40,496 nt of DNA from Planctomycetota bacterium (GTDB lineage Bacteria > Planctomycetota > UBA1135 > GCA-002686595). Below are positions 27,929 to 35,553 of this stretch, in pieces. How positions within the stretch are numbered: the stretch's first letter is position 1; every line of letters begins with the position of its first letter. The position numbers were made by a program, and so were the translations under genes. Under the pieces are notes generated by a model. The model searched no databases and was not told where the DNA came from. It saw nothing but the letters and a program-made list of their open reading frames with translations. The stretch is from assembly GCA_002686595.1 (NCBI GenBank), contig NYXZ01000090.1:1-40496 (forward strand), read 5' to 3'.

Positions 27929-29107
27929 ATGACACAGACCTCACACAAACGCCTGCTCTACCTGGCCTCGGCACTGGCCTTCTCCATCATGGTGGTTCTC
28001 GAGACCGGCGCCTTTCACCAGCGGGTCGGGCCGGAGAATCCCGTCGCCGCCGCTTTCGCCCCGCAGCCCGCCGATCCCCGCTCCGAATACACGACCGTGC
28101 GCCGCGATGCGGTTCCCATCCAGCGGCGGGTCAGCGCCACGGTGGTGCCCGCCGCCGCCGTGACCGTGGCCCCGCGTATCGTGGGGCGCGTGCTTGAAGC
28201 CGGGCCGCAGGTTGGAGATATGGTGGCCGCAGGCGAGCTCATGGTGCGTCTGGAATCAGCTGACCTGGTGGCCGCCAAAGGTGTGGCCGAGGCGTCTCTG
28301 GCCGGGGCTCTGGCCAGGGAAGAGGGAGCCAGCGGCAGCCTGGCCCGGGACCGCGCAGAAGCTACCCGGGCCCAGGCCGAATGGGAGCGCACGCGCTCGC
28401 TCCATGAATCAGGGACCGCAACCACCCGCCAGCTGGACGGAGCCAGGGCAGCCCTGGCCAGCGCACGAGGCGCTGTTTCCGCAGCGGAAGCATCGGTGGC
28501 AGCCGCCGGCGCGGACAGGGAACGGGCCCGCAAAGCCCTGGAAGGAGCCCGCGTCGCGCTGGGTCACACAGTCCTGCGGGCGCCCCTATCCGGCGTTGTA
28601 ACCGAGCGCTCGGTGGAAGTTGGCGATCTGGCCCAGCCCGGGGAAGTACTCTTCCGCCTGAACGATCCAGGCGCGCTGCGCCTGGCGGCCTTCCTGCCAG
28701 CCGACTATGGGAGTGCGCTTTCCCGTGGACGGCAGCTTACCTTCACCTGGTCCGCCGGCGACGCAACTGAAACGGTAACCGTCACGGAAGTGCAGCCCCA
28801 GGCAGAGGCCCGCAGTCGCACTGTGCGCATAGAAACAACCGTGCCCCAGGATTCTGGCTTGCTCTCGGGGCAGGTGGGCTCCATCTCCTATACGGCCGGT
28901 CAACGTTCGAGCTTGACTATTCCCCAAAGCGCCGTGCGGCGCTTTGGCCAGTTGGAAAGCGTGCGCCTGCGTGATGCGGCCGGCCTCATGCGCCCCCGCC
29001 ATGTGCGCACCATTCCATCCGCGCTTGCCGGTCGTGTTGAACTTCTATCTGGCCTGCGTGAAAACGACGAGGTGTTTCTCAGCGGAGAGGATGGAGGCCA
29101 GCGATGA
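27929..29107 (+). CDS. RND efflux periplasmic adaptor (membrane fusion protein)
   Basis: The protein has 392 residues from an ATG with a GGGAG Shine-Dalgarno 8 nt upstream. An N-terminal membrane segment (LLYLASALAFSIMVVLETG) is followed by the lipoyl half-motif 'VAPRIVGRVLEAGPQVGDMV'. An Ala/Arg/Glu-rich alpha-hairpin spans about 110-200. The second lipoyl half is 'LGHTVLRAPLSGVVTERS', followed by beta-barrel and membrane-proximal domains. It would link the inner-membrane pump to an outer-membrane channel. Its stop overlaps the permease start (ATGA). No TolC-type gene is in the window. Confidence 0.92.
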   Translation: MTQTSHKRLLYLASALAFSIMVVLETGAFHQRVGPENPVAAAFAPQPADPRSEYTTVRRDAVPIQRRVSATVVPAAAVTVAPRIVGRVLEAGPQVGDMVAAGELMVRLESADLVAAKGVAEASLAGALAREEGASGSLARDRAEATRAQAEWERTRSLHESGTATTRQLDGARAALASARGAVSAAEASVAAAGADRERARKALEGARVALGHTVLRAPLSGVVTERSVEVGDLAQPGEVLFRLNDPGALRLAAFLPADYGSALSRGRQLTFTWSAGDATETVTVTEVQPQAEARSRTVRIETTVPQDSGLLSGQVGSISYTAGQRSSLTIPQSAVRRFGQLESVRLRDAAGLMRPRHVRTIPSALAGRVELLSGLRENDEVFLSGEDGGQR

Positions 29108-32100
29108 GTAATCGCAACCTGGGCTTCACCGCCCGCCTCGTCGAACTGTTCGTCGACTCGCGTCTATCTCTGTTGCTCCTCTTGGCCGCCGTGGCCGCTG
29201 GCGCCGCCGGCTTGACGCTGACACCGCGGGAAGAAGAGCCACAAATAATCGTGCCCATGGTGGACGTCTTCACCCAGTACCCGGGAGCAACGCCAGCTGA
29301 TGTGGAGCGCAATGTGGTCATCCCCCTGGAGAACCTGCTGCGCGGCCTGCCAGGCGTAGAGCACATCTACTCACACGCCCGCGAGGGTTCGGCCTTGGTC
29401 TCTGTGCGATTCACCGTGGGGTACAACCGGGAACAGGCCCTGGTGGACACCTTCACGCGCATTGACGCTTACCGCGACCGGGCCCCCGCCGGCGTCACTG
29501 GCTGGGTCGTGCGTCCCGTGGATGTGGACGATGTGCCGATTCTGACCTTGGCCCTCTCCGGTTCAGATCTGACTACGCCACAGCTGCGTCGTATCGCCGA
29601 GGAGTTGGTGGACGAACTATCGGCAGTCGAAGACGCCGCCATGGCTCACATCATCGGCGGGCAACCCGAGACCCTGGAAGTGGTCGCCGATCTCGCCGCC
29701 CTTGAGGCGCGCAGAATAACGCTGGTGGAATTGGCGGACGCGCTGGCCATTAATAACCAAGAGCAGGTCGTCGGGCGCCTGCGGCGTTCCGGGCAAACTC
29801 TGCGTGTGGCGGCCGGCAGCTTCCTCCATTCAATAGAGGACGTGGAACAGGTCGTAGTGGCGGTTCGCAGCGGCCGGGCAGTACACCTGCGCGATGTTGC
29901 CGAGGTGCGTCGAGGCCCTTCAGATGTTGACAACTACACGCGACTCGCCTTTGGCCCGGCGGCGGCCCAAGTCGGTCTCATTGCGGCGCGCGGGGTCGAG
30001 CTCGGGGAGCGTCCAGCCATCACCATCGCCATCGCCAAGCGCCGGGGCGCCAACGCCGTGCGCGTCACCGACCAGTTACTTGAGCGTGTAGAGCTCAGTC
30101 GCGGCAGTATCCTGCCATCTGACCTCCTGGTCACAGTCACGCGCAACGATGGCAACACTGCCAATGAGAAGGTGAACGAACTCGTCGGGCACATTCTGGT
30201 GGCCATCCTGACGGTTGTGTTGGTCTTGGTCATCGGTCTTGGCTGGCGCGAAGCCCTGGTGGTCGCCATCGCAGTTCCCGTGACCTTCTCCGTGGCACTC
30301 TTCATGGACTTGGTCGTGGGTTACACCATCAATCGCGTGACCCTCTTCTCCCTGGTGCTGTCCCTTGGGTTATTGGTTGACGACCCCATCGTCGACGTAG
30401 AGAACATTCACCGGCACTTCAAACTTGGTCGCCGCTCAGCTCGCGATGCGGTCATCTTTGCCGTCAACGAAGTTCGCCCGCCCCTGATCATGGCCACACT
30501 GACGGTCATCGTCTCCTTCCTGCCGATGTTCTTCATAACCGGCATGATGGGACCCTACATGGCGCCCATGCCCTTCAACATCGGCGTGGTCATGTTGACC
30601 TCCCTAGTGGTGGCCCTGACCGTTACCCCCTGGGCGGCCCTGCGCCTGTTGCGCTACCCGCACGCCAACGCCGCTAGCCCGGACGACGCGACCGGTGATT
30701 TGGACGCCGCCGCGGACAATTGGATGGGGCGCCTCTACCAACGCGTTGTGCGTTTCTTTTTGGTGGCGCCGCGCCGCGTCTGGCTCTTTTTGGCATTGGT
30801 CGGAGTGTTCTTCCTGGGTTCCGTCAGCCTGGCGGGCTTGGGCATCGTGCCGCTCAAGATGCTGCCCTTCGCCGATCAGAATCGCATGCAGTTGGTGATC
30901 GATGCGCCAGAAGGCACAACCCTTGAGGACACCGATGCTCTGGTCCGTGAACTGTCGGCCTTCCTCCGCACTGTGCCCGAAGTGACCTATGTAACCAGTT
31001 ACGTGGGCCTCGCCTCGGCCCACGACTTCGTCGGCCTGGTACGCCATTCGTTTCTGCGTTCCGGTGACGAAGTGGGGGATCTGCGCTTCGGCCTCTTGCC
31101 CAAGGAAGAGCGCGCCATGCAAAGCCACGCCATTGCCCTGCGGCTAAGGCCAGAGCTCGAACGGATTGCGGCGCGCCACGGAAGCCAACTGACGCTGGTG
31201 GAGGTCCCTCCTGGCCCGCCCGTGCTCCAGACTATCGTGGCGGAAGTCACGGCCCCCGCAGGCAGTACCTGGGAAGAGCAGGTCGCCACAGCCCGCGATG
31301 TGCGCGCGTTCTTCGCTTCGATTCCCGGCCTGGTGGATATCGATTGGTGGGTACCGGAAACTCCCTCAAGCCCACGGGTGACCATCGATCGGGACTTGGC
31401 TGGGTCCCGCGGCATCGCTATCCAGGACGCGGTCAGGACCCTCGCCTTGGCACTCGGCCGCCCCTCCACCACCGATGTCCTTGAGCCCGGCGAGCGCAAC
31501 CCCACGCCCCTGACCCTGCTCCTGCCGCTCGCCACCCGATCCCGCGTGGGCGATCTGCTTGCACTGCCCCTGTCCTTTAGTGACACCGGCCGACCCCTGC
31601 GGTTGGGGGCCGTAGCCCAGGCCAGCTCACAACCCCTCCACCTGCCCATTACACGCAAGGACCTGGAGCGCGTGGTGTTTGTCACCGCCGACACTGCGGG
31701 CATCTCTCCTGCTGATGCGGTCTTCGCACTACAGGCCGCGGAAAAAGCTGCGCCCTTGCCCAGGGGCTACGCCATGAATCTGTCCGGTGAAGGAGAATGG
31801 AAAATAACCATCGATGTCTTCCGGGACCTGGGCCTGGCTTTCGCCGCGGCCTTGGCGGGCATCTACATTCTGCTCGTCGGCCAAACAGGCTCCCTGGCCG
31901 TGCCCCTGGTGATGATGGTGGCCATTCCCATCACGGCCATCGGGATCTTTCCGGGCTTTTGGCTGATCAACGCAGTCTCCGAGGGGCGCGTGGGATCCTA
32001 TGCCAACCCGACCTACTTCACGGCCACGGCCATGATCGGCATGATTGCCCTGGCGGGTATCGTCGTGCGCAATTCGGTAATCCTGGTCGACTTCATCGAG

Positions 32101-32349
32101 GTCCTGCGCAAGCGGGGAGCGAGTGTGGCCGACGCGGTCCTGGGCGCCGGAGCCGTGCGCCTGCGGCCCATCGTACTCACCGCCGCAACCTCCCTCTTGG
32201 GCATCTGGGTCATGGCCCTGGACCCGGTCTTCTCCGGCCTGGCCTGGAGTTTCATCTTCGGCATCCTGGCCTCCACCTCATTTACCCTGGTGGTTGTGCC
32301 CCTGATCTACTGGCTGTTGAACCGCTCCAAGGACAGCCTGGACGCCTGA
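29104..32349 (+). CDS. RND efflux transporter permease
   Basis: The protein has 1081 residues, close to the ~1040 of AcrB-type pumps. The first TM helix is near residues 18-38, followed by a large periplasmic porter region. TM helices 2-6 lie around 355-520, a second porter region follows, and TM 8-12 are in the last ~180 residues. The proton-relay motif in TM4 is LLVDDPIVDVENI: both Asp (426, 427) are present, followed by Pro428 and Asp431 where AcrB has Ala and Val. In TM10 the AcrB lysine position appears as Arg989 (GIVVRNSVILVDF). The pump is driven by proton influx; its substrate cannot be told, though the pattern is more AcrB-like than metal-type CzcA-like. Confidence 0.93.
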   Translation: MSNRNLGFTARLVELFVDSRLSLLLLLAAVAAGAAGLTLTPREEEPQIIVPMVDVFTQYPGATPADVERNVVIPLENLLRGLPGVEHIYSHAREGSALVSVRFTVGYNREQALVDTFTRIDAYRDRAPAGVTGWVVRPVDVDDVPILTLALSGSDLTTPQLRRIAEELVDELSAVEDAAMAHIIGGQPETLEVVADLAALEARRITLVELADALAINNQEQVVGRLRRSGQTLRVAAGSFLHSIEDVEQVVVAVRSGRAVHLRDVAEVRRGPSDVDNYTRLAFGPAAAQVGLIAARGVELGERPAITIAIAKRRGANAVRVTDQLLERVELSRGSILPSDLLVTVTRNDGNTANEKVNELVGHILVAILTVVLVLVIGLGWREALVVAIAVPVTFSVALFMDLVVGYTINRVTLFSLVLSLGLLVDDPIVDVENIHRHFKLGRRSARDAVIFAVNEVRPPLIMATLTVIVSFLPMFFITGMMGPYMAPMPFNIGVVMLTSLVVALTVTPWAALRLLRYPHANAASPDDATGDLDAAADNWMGRLYQRVVRFFLVAPRRVWLFLALVGVFFLGSVSLAGLGIVPLKMLPFADQNRMQLVIDAPEGTTLEDTDALVRELSAFLRTVPEVTYVTSYVGLASAHDFVGLVRHSFLRSGDEVGDLRFGLLPKEERAMQSHAIALRLRPELERIAARHGSQLTLVEVPPGPPVLQTIVAEVTAPAGSTWEEQVATARDVRAFFASIPGLVDIDWWVPETPSSPRVTIDRDLAGSRGIAIQDAVRTLALALGRPSTTDVLEPGERNPTPLTLLLPLATRSRVGDLLALPLSFSDTGRPLRLGAVAQASSQPLHLPITRKDLERVVFVTADTAGISPADAVFALQAAEKAAPLPRGYAMNLSGEGEWKITIDVFRDLGLAFAAALAGIYILLVGQTGSLAVPLVMMVAIPITAIGIFPGFWLINAVSEGRVGSYANPTYFTATAMIGMIALAGIVVRNSVILVDFIEVLRKRGASVADAVLGAGAVRLRPIVLTAATSLLGIWVMALDPVFSGLAWSFIFGILASTSFTLVVVPLIYWLLNRSKDSLDA

Positions 32350-32406
32350 GGAGTGCGGCCGCGGGCTGCGGGTCGAGCGCCAGGGCCCAGCGCCCTTGGT
32401 GTAGAA

Positions 32407-32422
32407 ACCCCCTTTTGGGGGT
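32407..32422. other. Short GC hairpin after the RND permease
   Basis: ACCCCC-TTTT-GGGGGT forms a 6-bp stem with a 4-nt loop, 58 bp after the permease stop. No T-run follows on the plus strand, so it is at best a weak terminator. The remaining 227 bp before the protease gene hold nothing else recognised. Confidence 0.35.
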
Positions 32423-32576
32423 CGGGGGGCCGTTATTGGCGCGTGAGGCTGGTATCGCGCCTCCGCTGTGGAAGTCGCATTTCAGGCGCGACCCTCGTAA
32501 TGCCGAAAGGGGCTCCGCCCTCTGGCCGCCCCCCACAACCCGTGGGAGCGCATCAGGGCAGCACCCCCCCCGCACC

Positions 32577-33830
32577 ATGACGCCACAGACACAGTTGAGC
32601 GCGAGGACGCCGAGCCCGCAACAACGAGAAAACAGACGCACCGTGTTTAGCTACCTGACCCTGGGCTTGGCCTTGGGTTTGGCACCCGCTGCGTTGTTAC
32701 TCCATGGACGAGGCCTCCTCGAGGAGCGCCTGGCGGCCCTCGAAGACCGCGGGCATGTGGCCCCCGGCCAGCTCGAAAACCTGAACTCTGACCTCCAGGA
32801 GTTGCGCTCCGAGGCCAGAGACAAGAACTCCACTCAAGCTGCCAGCGCGCGCTCCACCAGCGATCGCCTGGAGTCGCTCTCGCTCCAACTGCACGAGGCT
32901 ACTACGGAACTGAGTCGCTATCGCACCACCGTGGATAGCTGGGAGACCTGGCGCTCCGAACAGGACCGCCACCCCTTCGCCAGCTTGCTGGAGGACTTCG
33001 AAAGTTCAAGCCGACGCGAGTGGGAGGATTTGCGTCAGTTGAGCAGCACGGCCCTGGGCCTTGCGGAAAGCACACAGCACGCCGTCGCGGACCTGCGCGA
33101 GGGGCTCAGCGCGAATCAGACGAGGATGTGGAACGAGCTGGTCGGCCCGGTGGTTCAACTGGCGGGCAATACCACCGTCGGCAGCGGTGTCTTGCTGCGA
33201 GTCAGCCCCAAGCCCGCCGCCAGCAACAGCCGGCCATTTCTGCTGACTGCCTGGCATGTGGTACGCGACATTTTGGCTGATGCCGACGAGGGCGACACGG
33301 CCATCCCCGTGACGATCTTCACCCGCGATGGCTCGCTCTTCTTCGAGACCGCCACGCTGCTCAACCAGGATGCCGCCATGGATGTGGCCCTGCTGCGTTT
33401 GGACGGTTCCCTGCCCGCGGCCACCGGCGCAGTCCTGGCCGCCCGCGACCGCCTGGGCGCCACCCGTGTCTTTGACGAGATATACGCCGTGGGCTGTCCC
33501 CTGGGCAACGACCCGATCCCCACCCGCGGCGAAATCGTCGATGTGGACCATGTTGTAGACGGGGAGAGCTACTGGATGATCAGCGCCCCCACCTACATCG
33601 GCAACTCCGGCGGCGGCATCTTCGATGCGCAAACACATGAACTGCTCGGCGTCTTCTCCAAGATCTACACCCACGGCAGCTTGCGCCCCACCGTCATCCC
33701 CCACATGGGCTTGGCCACACCGCTAGACTCCATCCACGGTTGGCTGGAAGAGGGCGGCTACCTGACCACCTCCGAGAACCTGGCTGAGGCGGGCCAAGCT
33801 GGTATCCGTATCGCATCCGCGACGCGCTGA
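32577..33830 (+). CDS. Membrane-anchored trypsin-like serine protease
   Basis: The protein has 417 residues from the ATG at 32577; the frame runs back to 31797 through the permease gene and that part is rejected. A TM anchor lies at about residues 26-43, then a Leu/Glu/Arg-rich coiled-coil region (about 45-190). The chymotrypsin-fold domain is from about 195: GSGVLL, LLTAWHVVRD (His227), AAMDVALLRL (Asp269), AVGCPLG, GEIVDVD, and YIGNSGGGIF (Ser344). The full catalytic triad is present. No PDZ domain follows, unlike DegP or DegS. A periplasmic protease held by a coiled-coil stalk is likely. The hairpin at 33854-33886 probably ends its transcript. Confidence 0.88.
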   Translation: MTPQTQLSARTPSPQQRENRRTVFSYLTLGLALGLAPAALLLHGRGLLEERLAALEDRGHVAPGQLENLNSDLQELRSEARDKNSTQAASARSTSDRLESLSLQLHEATTELSRYRTTVDSWETWRSEQDRHPFASLLEDFESSSRREWEDLRQLSSTALGLAESTQHAVADLREGLSANQTRMWNELVGPVVQLAGNTTVGSGVLLRVSPKPAASNSRPFLLTAWHVVRDILADADEGDTAIPVTIFTRDGSLFFETATLLNQDAAMDVALLRLDGSLPAATGAVLAARDRLGATRVFDEIYAVGCPLGNDPIPTRGEIVDVDHVVDGESYWMISAPTYIGNSGGGIFDAQTHELLGVFSKIYTHGSLRPTVIPHMGLATPLDSIHGWLEEGGYLTTSENLAEAGQAGIRIASATR

Positions 33831-33853
33831 CGGACTCCTAGCTAACAGACAAT

Positions 33854-33886
33854 GGGCGACCGGATGTTCCTCACATCCGGCCGCCC
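33854..33886 (+). terminator. Strong hairpin terminator between convergent genes
   Basis: There is a 14-bp stem with a single A/C mismatch (33854-33867 with 33873-33886, GGGCGACCGGATGT/ACATCCGGCCGCCC) and a 5-nt loop. On the plus strand it is followed by TTCGCTCTGTCT. It lies 24 bp after the protease stop and could also act from the minus strand, 76 bp past the porin stop. Confidence 0.65.
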
Positions 33887-33893
33887 TTCGCTC

Positions 33894-33963
33894 TGTCTAG
33901 ACCCCGCGGCCCTCTGTCTGGACCTGGGGCAGCGAATAGATAGGAATCAGAGTGTCTGGACCT
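33894..33963. repeat. Three copies of TGTCT(A/G)GACC
   Basis: Near-identical 10-11-mers lie at 33894-33903 (TGTCTAGACC), 33915-33925 and 33953-33963 (TGTCTGGACCT). The last runs into the stop codon of the porin-like gene. Spacing is irregular (21 and 38 bp). No function is assigned. Confidence 0.6.
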
Positions 33964-35251
33964 AGAACGAGTAGCCGAGCCAGAGCCAGGTCTTGGTGAC
34001 ATCCGAGTATCCGCCCGCATCGTCAGCGGTGAAATCGGCGTACTTCAGGCCGGCGGTGACGTTCTTGGCGACCGGGTAGGTGGCCACGAAGTCCAGCTCG
34101 GTGCCGTAGTCAGTTCCGCCAGTGTCTGAGCTGAACTCGTGGTAGACCGCGGCCAGCTTGACATCGCTGACCGTCGTGCCCACGGAGAAGTAGAAGTCCT
34201 CCAGGCCCGCGGCGGGTGTAGCCAAGAACTGATCGGCCCAGCCGTTGAACTTGTGCAGCGTGGCCAAAGGTGTCTGGAAGCTATCGCCAGCCGCACCGGA
34301 ACCACCAAGCAACTCGTCGCCGACCTTGAAGGTGAAGCCCTTGGCCTTGGCCGAAGCCTCCAGCAGCAGGTAGTCCGCATCGCGCTCCGTAGGATTGTCA
34401 CCGGCCTCGTTTTGGTTGGCGATCTCCACGGCATAGCCGAAGTCGATATCGTTCAGCGTGCGACTGCCTTCAAAACGCGCGCCAATCGTGTTGCTTGACA
34501 TGCCAAACTGGGCCGACTTCGTGTAGTCGAGCAGGTAGGCATAGGCCGTCAGTTTGCCGATTGCGCCCAACTGGTGGACGGCGTTCAGCAGGTGCGACTC
34601 CATGCGGTGGTTGCCAGCCGCGGAAGCGGAGCCGAAGATACGGCTGACGTTTTGAATGTAGGCGTAGAAGAGCTCCGCGCCGGCGAATTTGGTCGTGCTG
34701 AGCGTCAGGCCCTCGAAGGTCTGCTCGTTTTGGCGCCAGCCCACATTGCCCACGAAACGGTGGCCGCCGAGGGTGATGCGCTGGCGACCAAACTTGACCG
34801 CCGTGTCAGCGATACCGGAGTAGGACAGGAAACTCTGGTTGACCTCAGCGCCGGTGGGATCGGCAACAACCGGGAAGCCAGCGTTGCCGTTGGTGGTGCT
34901 GTTGTAATCCTCCAGCCAAAAACCAGAGACGTCCTCAAACTCAACCGTGGCGCTCATGTCATTCCAAGTACCACTCTCGTAACCGAGCACCGTGCGCAGG
35001 GTGAGGGCTTGCGCATCTTCGGCGAAGCCATCTTGCTCGACAGTCTCCATGCGCAGGCGGGACTTGAACCAAGTGCGGCCGCCGGCGAAGGCGTCACCGG
35101 CGGAAACATCGTCCGTGGTGGCCAGGGCTTCCCGCAGCAGGGTGTTGCCCGGGTCATTTGCCAGGGCGGGCGTGGAAACAAAGATGGCGGCCAGGGCCGC
35201 GCTGGAGAGGGCGCTGAAAGTGTGTGTGATCTTCATTGCTTTGGTGTGCAT
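33962..35251 (-). CDS. Outer-membrane beta-barrel (porin-like) protein
   Basis: The protein has 429 residues. A signal peptide (FSALSSAALAAIFVSTPALA) ends near residue 31. The rest alternates polar and aromatic residues as in beta-strands ('YGTELDFVATYPVAKNV', 'TAGLKYADFTADDAG') and ends in Trp-Leu-Gly-Tyr-Ser-Phe, the C-terminal Phe typical of BAM substrates. 'FGRQRITLGGHRFVGNVGWRQNEQTFEG' resembles the alginate-export (AlgE-type) barrel family, but the substrate cannot be inferred. ATG codons stand at 35251 and 35236; the first is preferred for its GAGAAG Shine-Dalgarno. A 7-bp hairpin covers that site. The gene is monocistronic and converges with the protease gene. Confidence 0.85.
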   Translation of the reverse strand: MHTKAMKITHTFSALSSAALAAIFVSTPALANDPGNTLLREALATTDDVSAGDAFAGGRTWFKSRLRMETVEQDGFAEDAQALTLRTVLGYESGTWNDMSATVEFEDVSGFWLEDYNSTTNGNAGFPVVADPTGAEVNQSFLSYSGIADTAVKFGRQRITLGGHRFVGNVGWRQNEQTFEGLTLSTTKFAGAELFYAYIQNVSRIFGSASAAGNHRMESHLLNAVHQLGAIGKLTAYAYLLDYTKSAQFGMSSNTIGARFEGSRTLNDIDFGYAVEIANQNEAGDNPTERDADYLLLEASAKAKGFTFKVGDELLGGSGAAGDSFQTPLATLHKFNGWADQFLATPAAGLEDFYFSVGTTVSDVKLAAVYHEFSSDTGGTDYGTELDFVATYPVAKNVTAGLKYADFTADDAGGYSDVTKTWLWLGYSF

Positions 35252-35256
35252 TGCTT

Positions 35257-35273
35257 CTCGCCTGAAAGGCGAG
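35257..35273 (-). promoter_or_regulatory. Hairpin over the porin ribosome-binding site
   Basis: In the minus-strand RNA, CTCGCCT-TTC-AGGCGAG forms a perfect 7-bp stem with a 3-nt loop. Its 3' arm ends 5 nt before the ATG at 35251, so the GAG of the presumed Shine-Dalgarno (GAGAAG) is paired. Such structures can lower or condition translation. Confidence 0.5.
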
Positions 35274-35444
35274 TGAGTTCTGAGAGTCCTTTACGGCCCA
35301 GTCGACAGGTAAGGGACCGGGTCGGCGTCAAGCGGGCCGACCGGACGGGAATATGGGGGCGAATCCTCCAGAGTGGCCAGGGTAGCGGCCAGGGGTCTCA
35401 GTTCGTAGCCCTTGGGGAACAACTCCGTAGGGCTCTGATGTCCT

Positions 35445-35470
35445 GATACACCGATACACCGATACACCGA
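35445..35470 (+). repeat. GATACACC tandem repeat, three copies
   Basis: Three exact 8-bp copies (35445-35452, 35453-35460, 35461-35468) are followed by GA. The repeat is non-coding, between purH and the porin-like gene. Confidence 0.9.
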
Positions 35471-35502
35471 GGCCTCCCTCTGGGGCCGGCCTTGGCGGCG
35501 TT

Positions 35503-35544
35503 CCGGGGCAGTTCAGTGGCCCGCTGCCCCTGAACTGCCCCCGG
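35503..35544 (-). terminator. Long hairpin after purH
   Basis: There is a perfect 12-bp stem (35505-35516 with 35530-35541, GGGGCAGTTCAG/CTGAACTGCCCC), extendable by CC/GG past a one-base bulge, with a 13-nt loop. It lies 12 bp beyond the purH stop. No T-run follows on the minus strand, so termination by a Rho-independent route is uncertain. Confidence 0.5.
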
Positions 35545-35553
35545 CCAGGTGGA

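Larger units (their letters stand above)
35252..35553. other. Intergenic region porin / purH
   Basis: The 302 bp separate the porin-like gene start from the purH stop, both on the minus strand. They hold the porin leader hairpin (35257-35273), three copies of an 8-bp repeat (35445-35470) and the long hairpin after purH (35503-35544). No gene was recognised. Confidence 0.6.

Noticed and set aside
31797-32576. Extension of the serine protease frame upstream
   Set aside because: It runs through the permease gene and a GC-rich spacer; the sequence is Pro/Gly/Arg-rich and not protein-like.
34574-35446. 290-codon plus-strand frame opposite the porin-like gene
   Set aside because: It is the complement of a convincing beta-barrel gene with signal peptide and terminal Phe.
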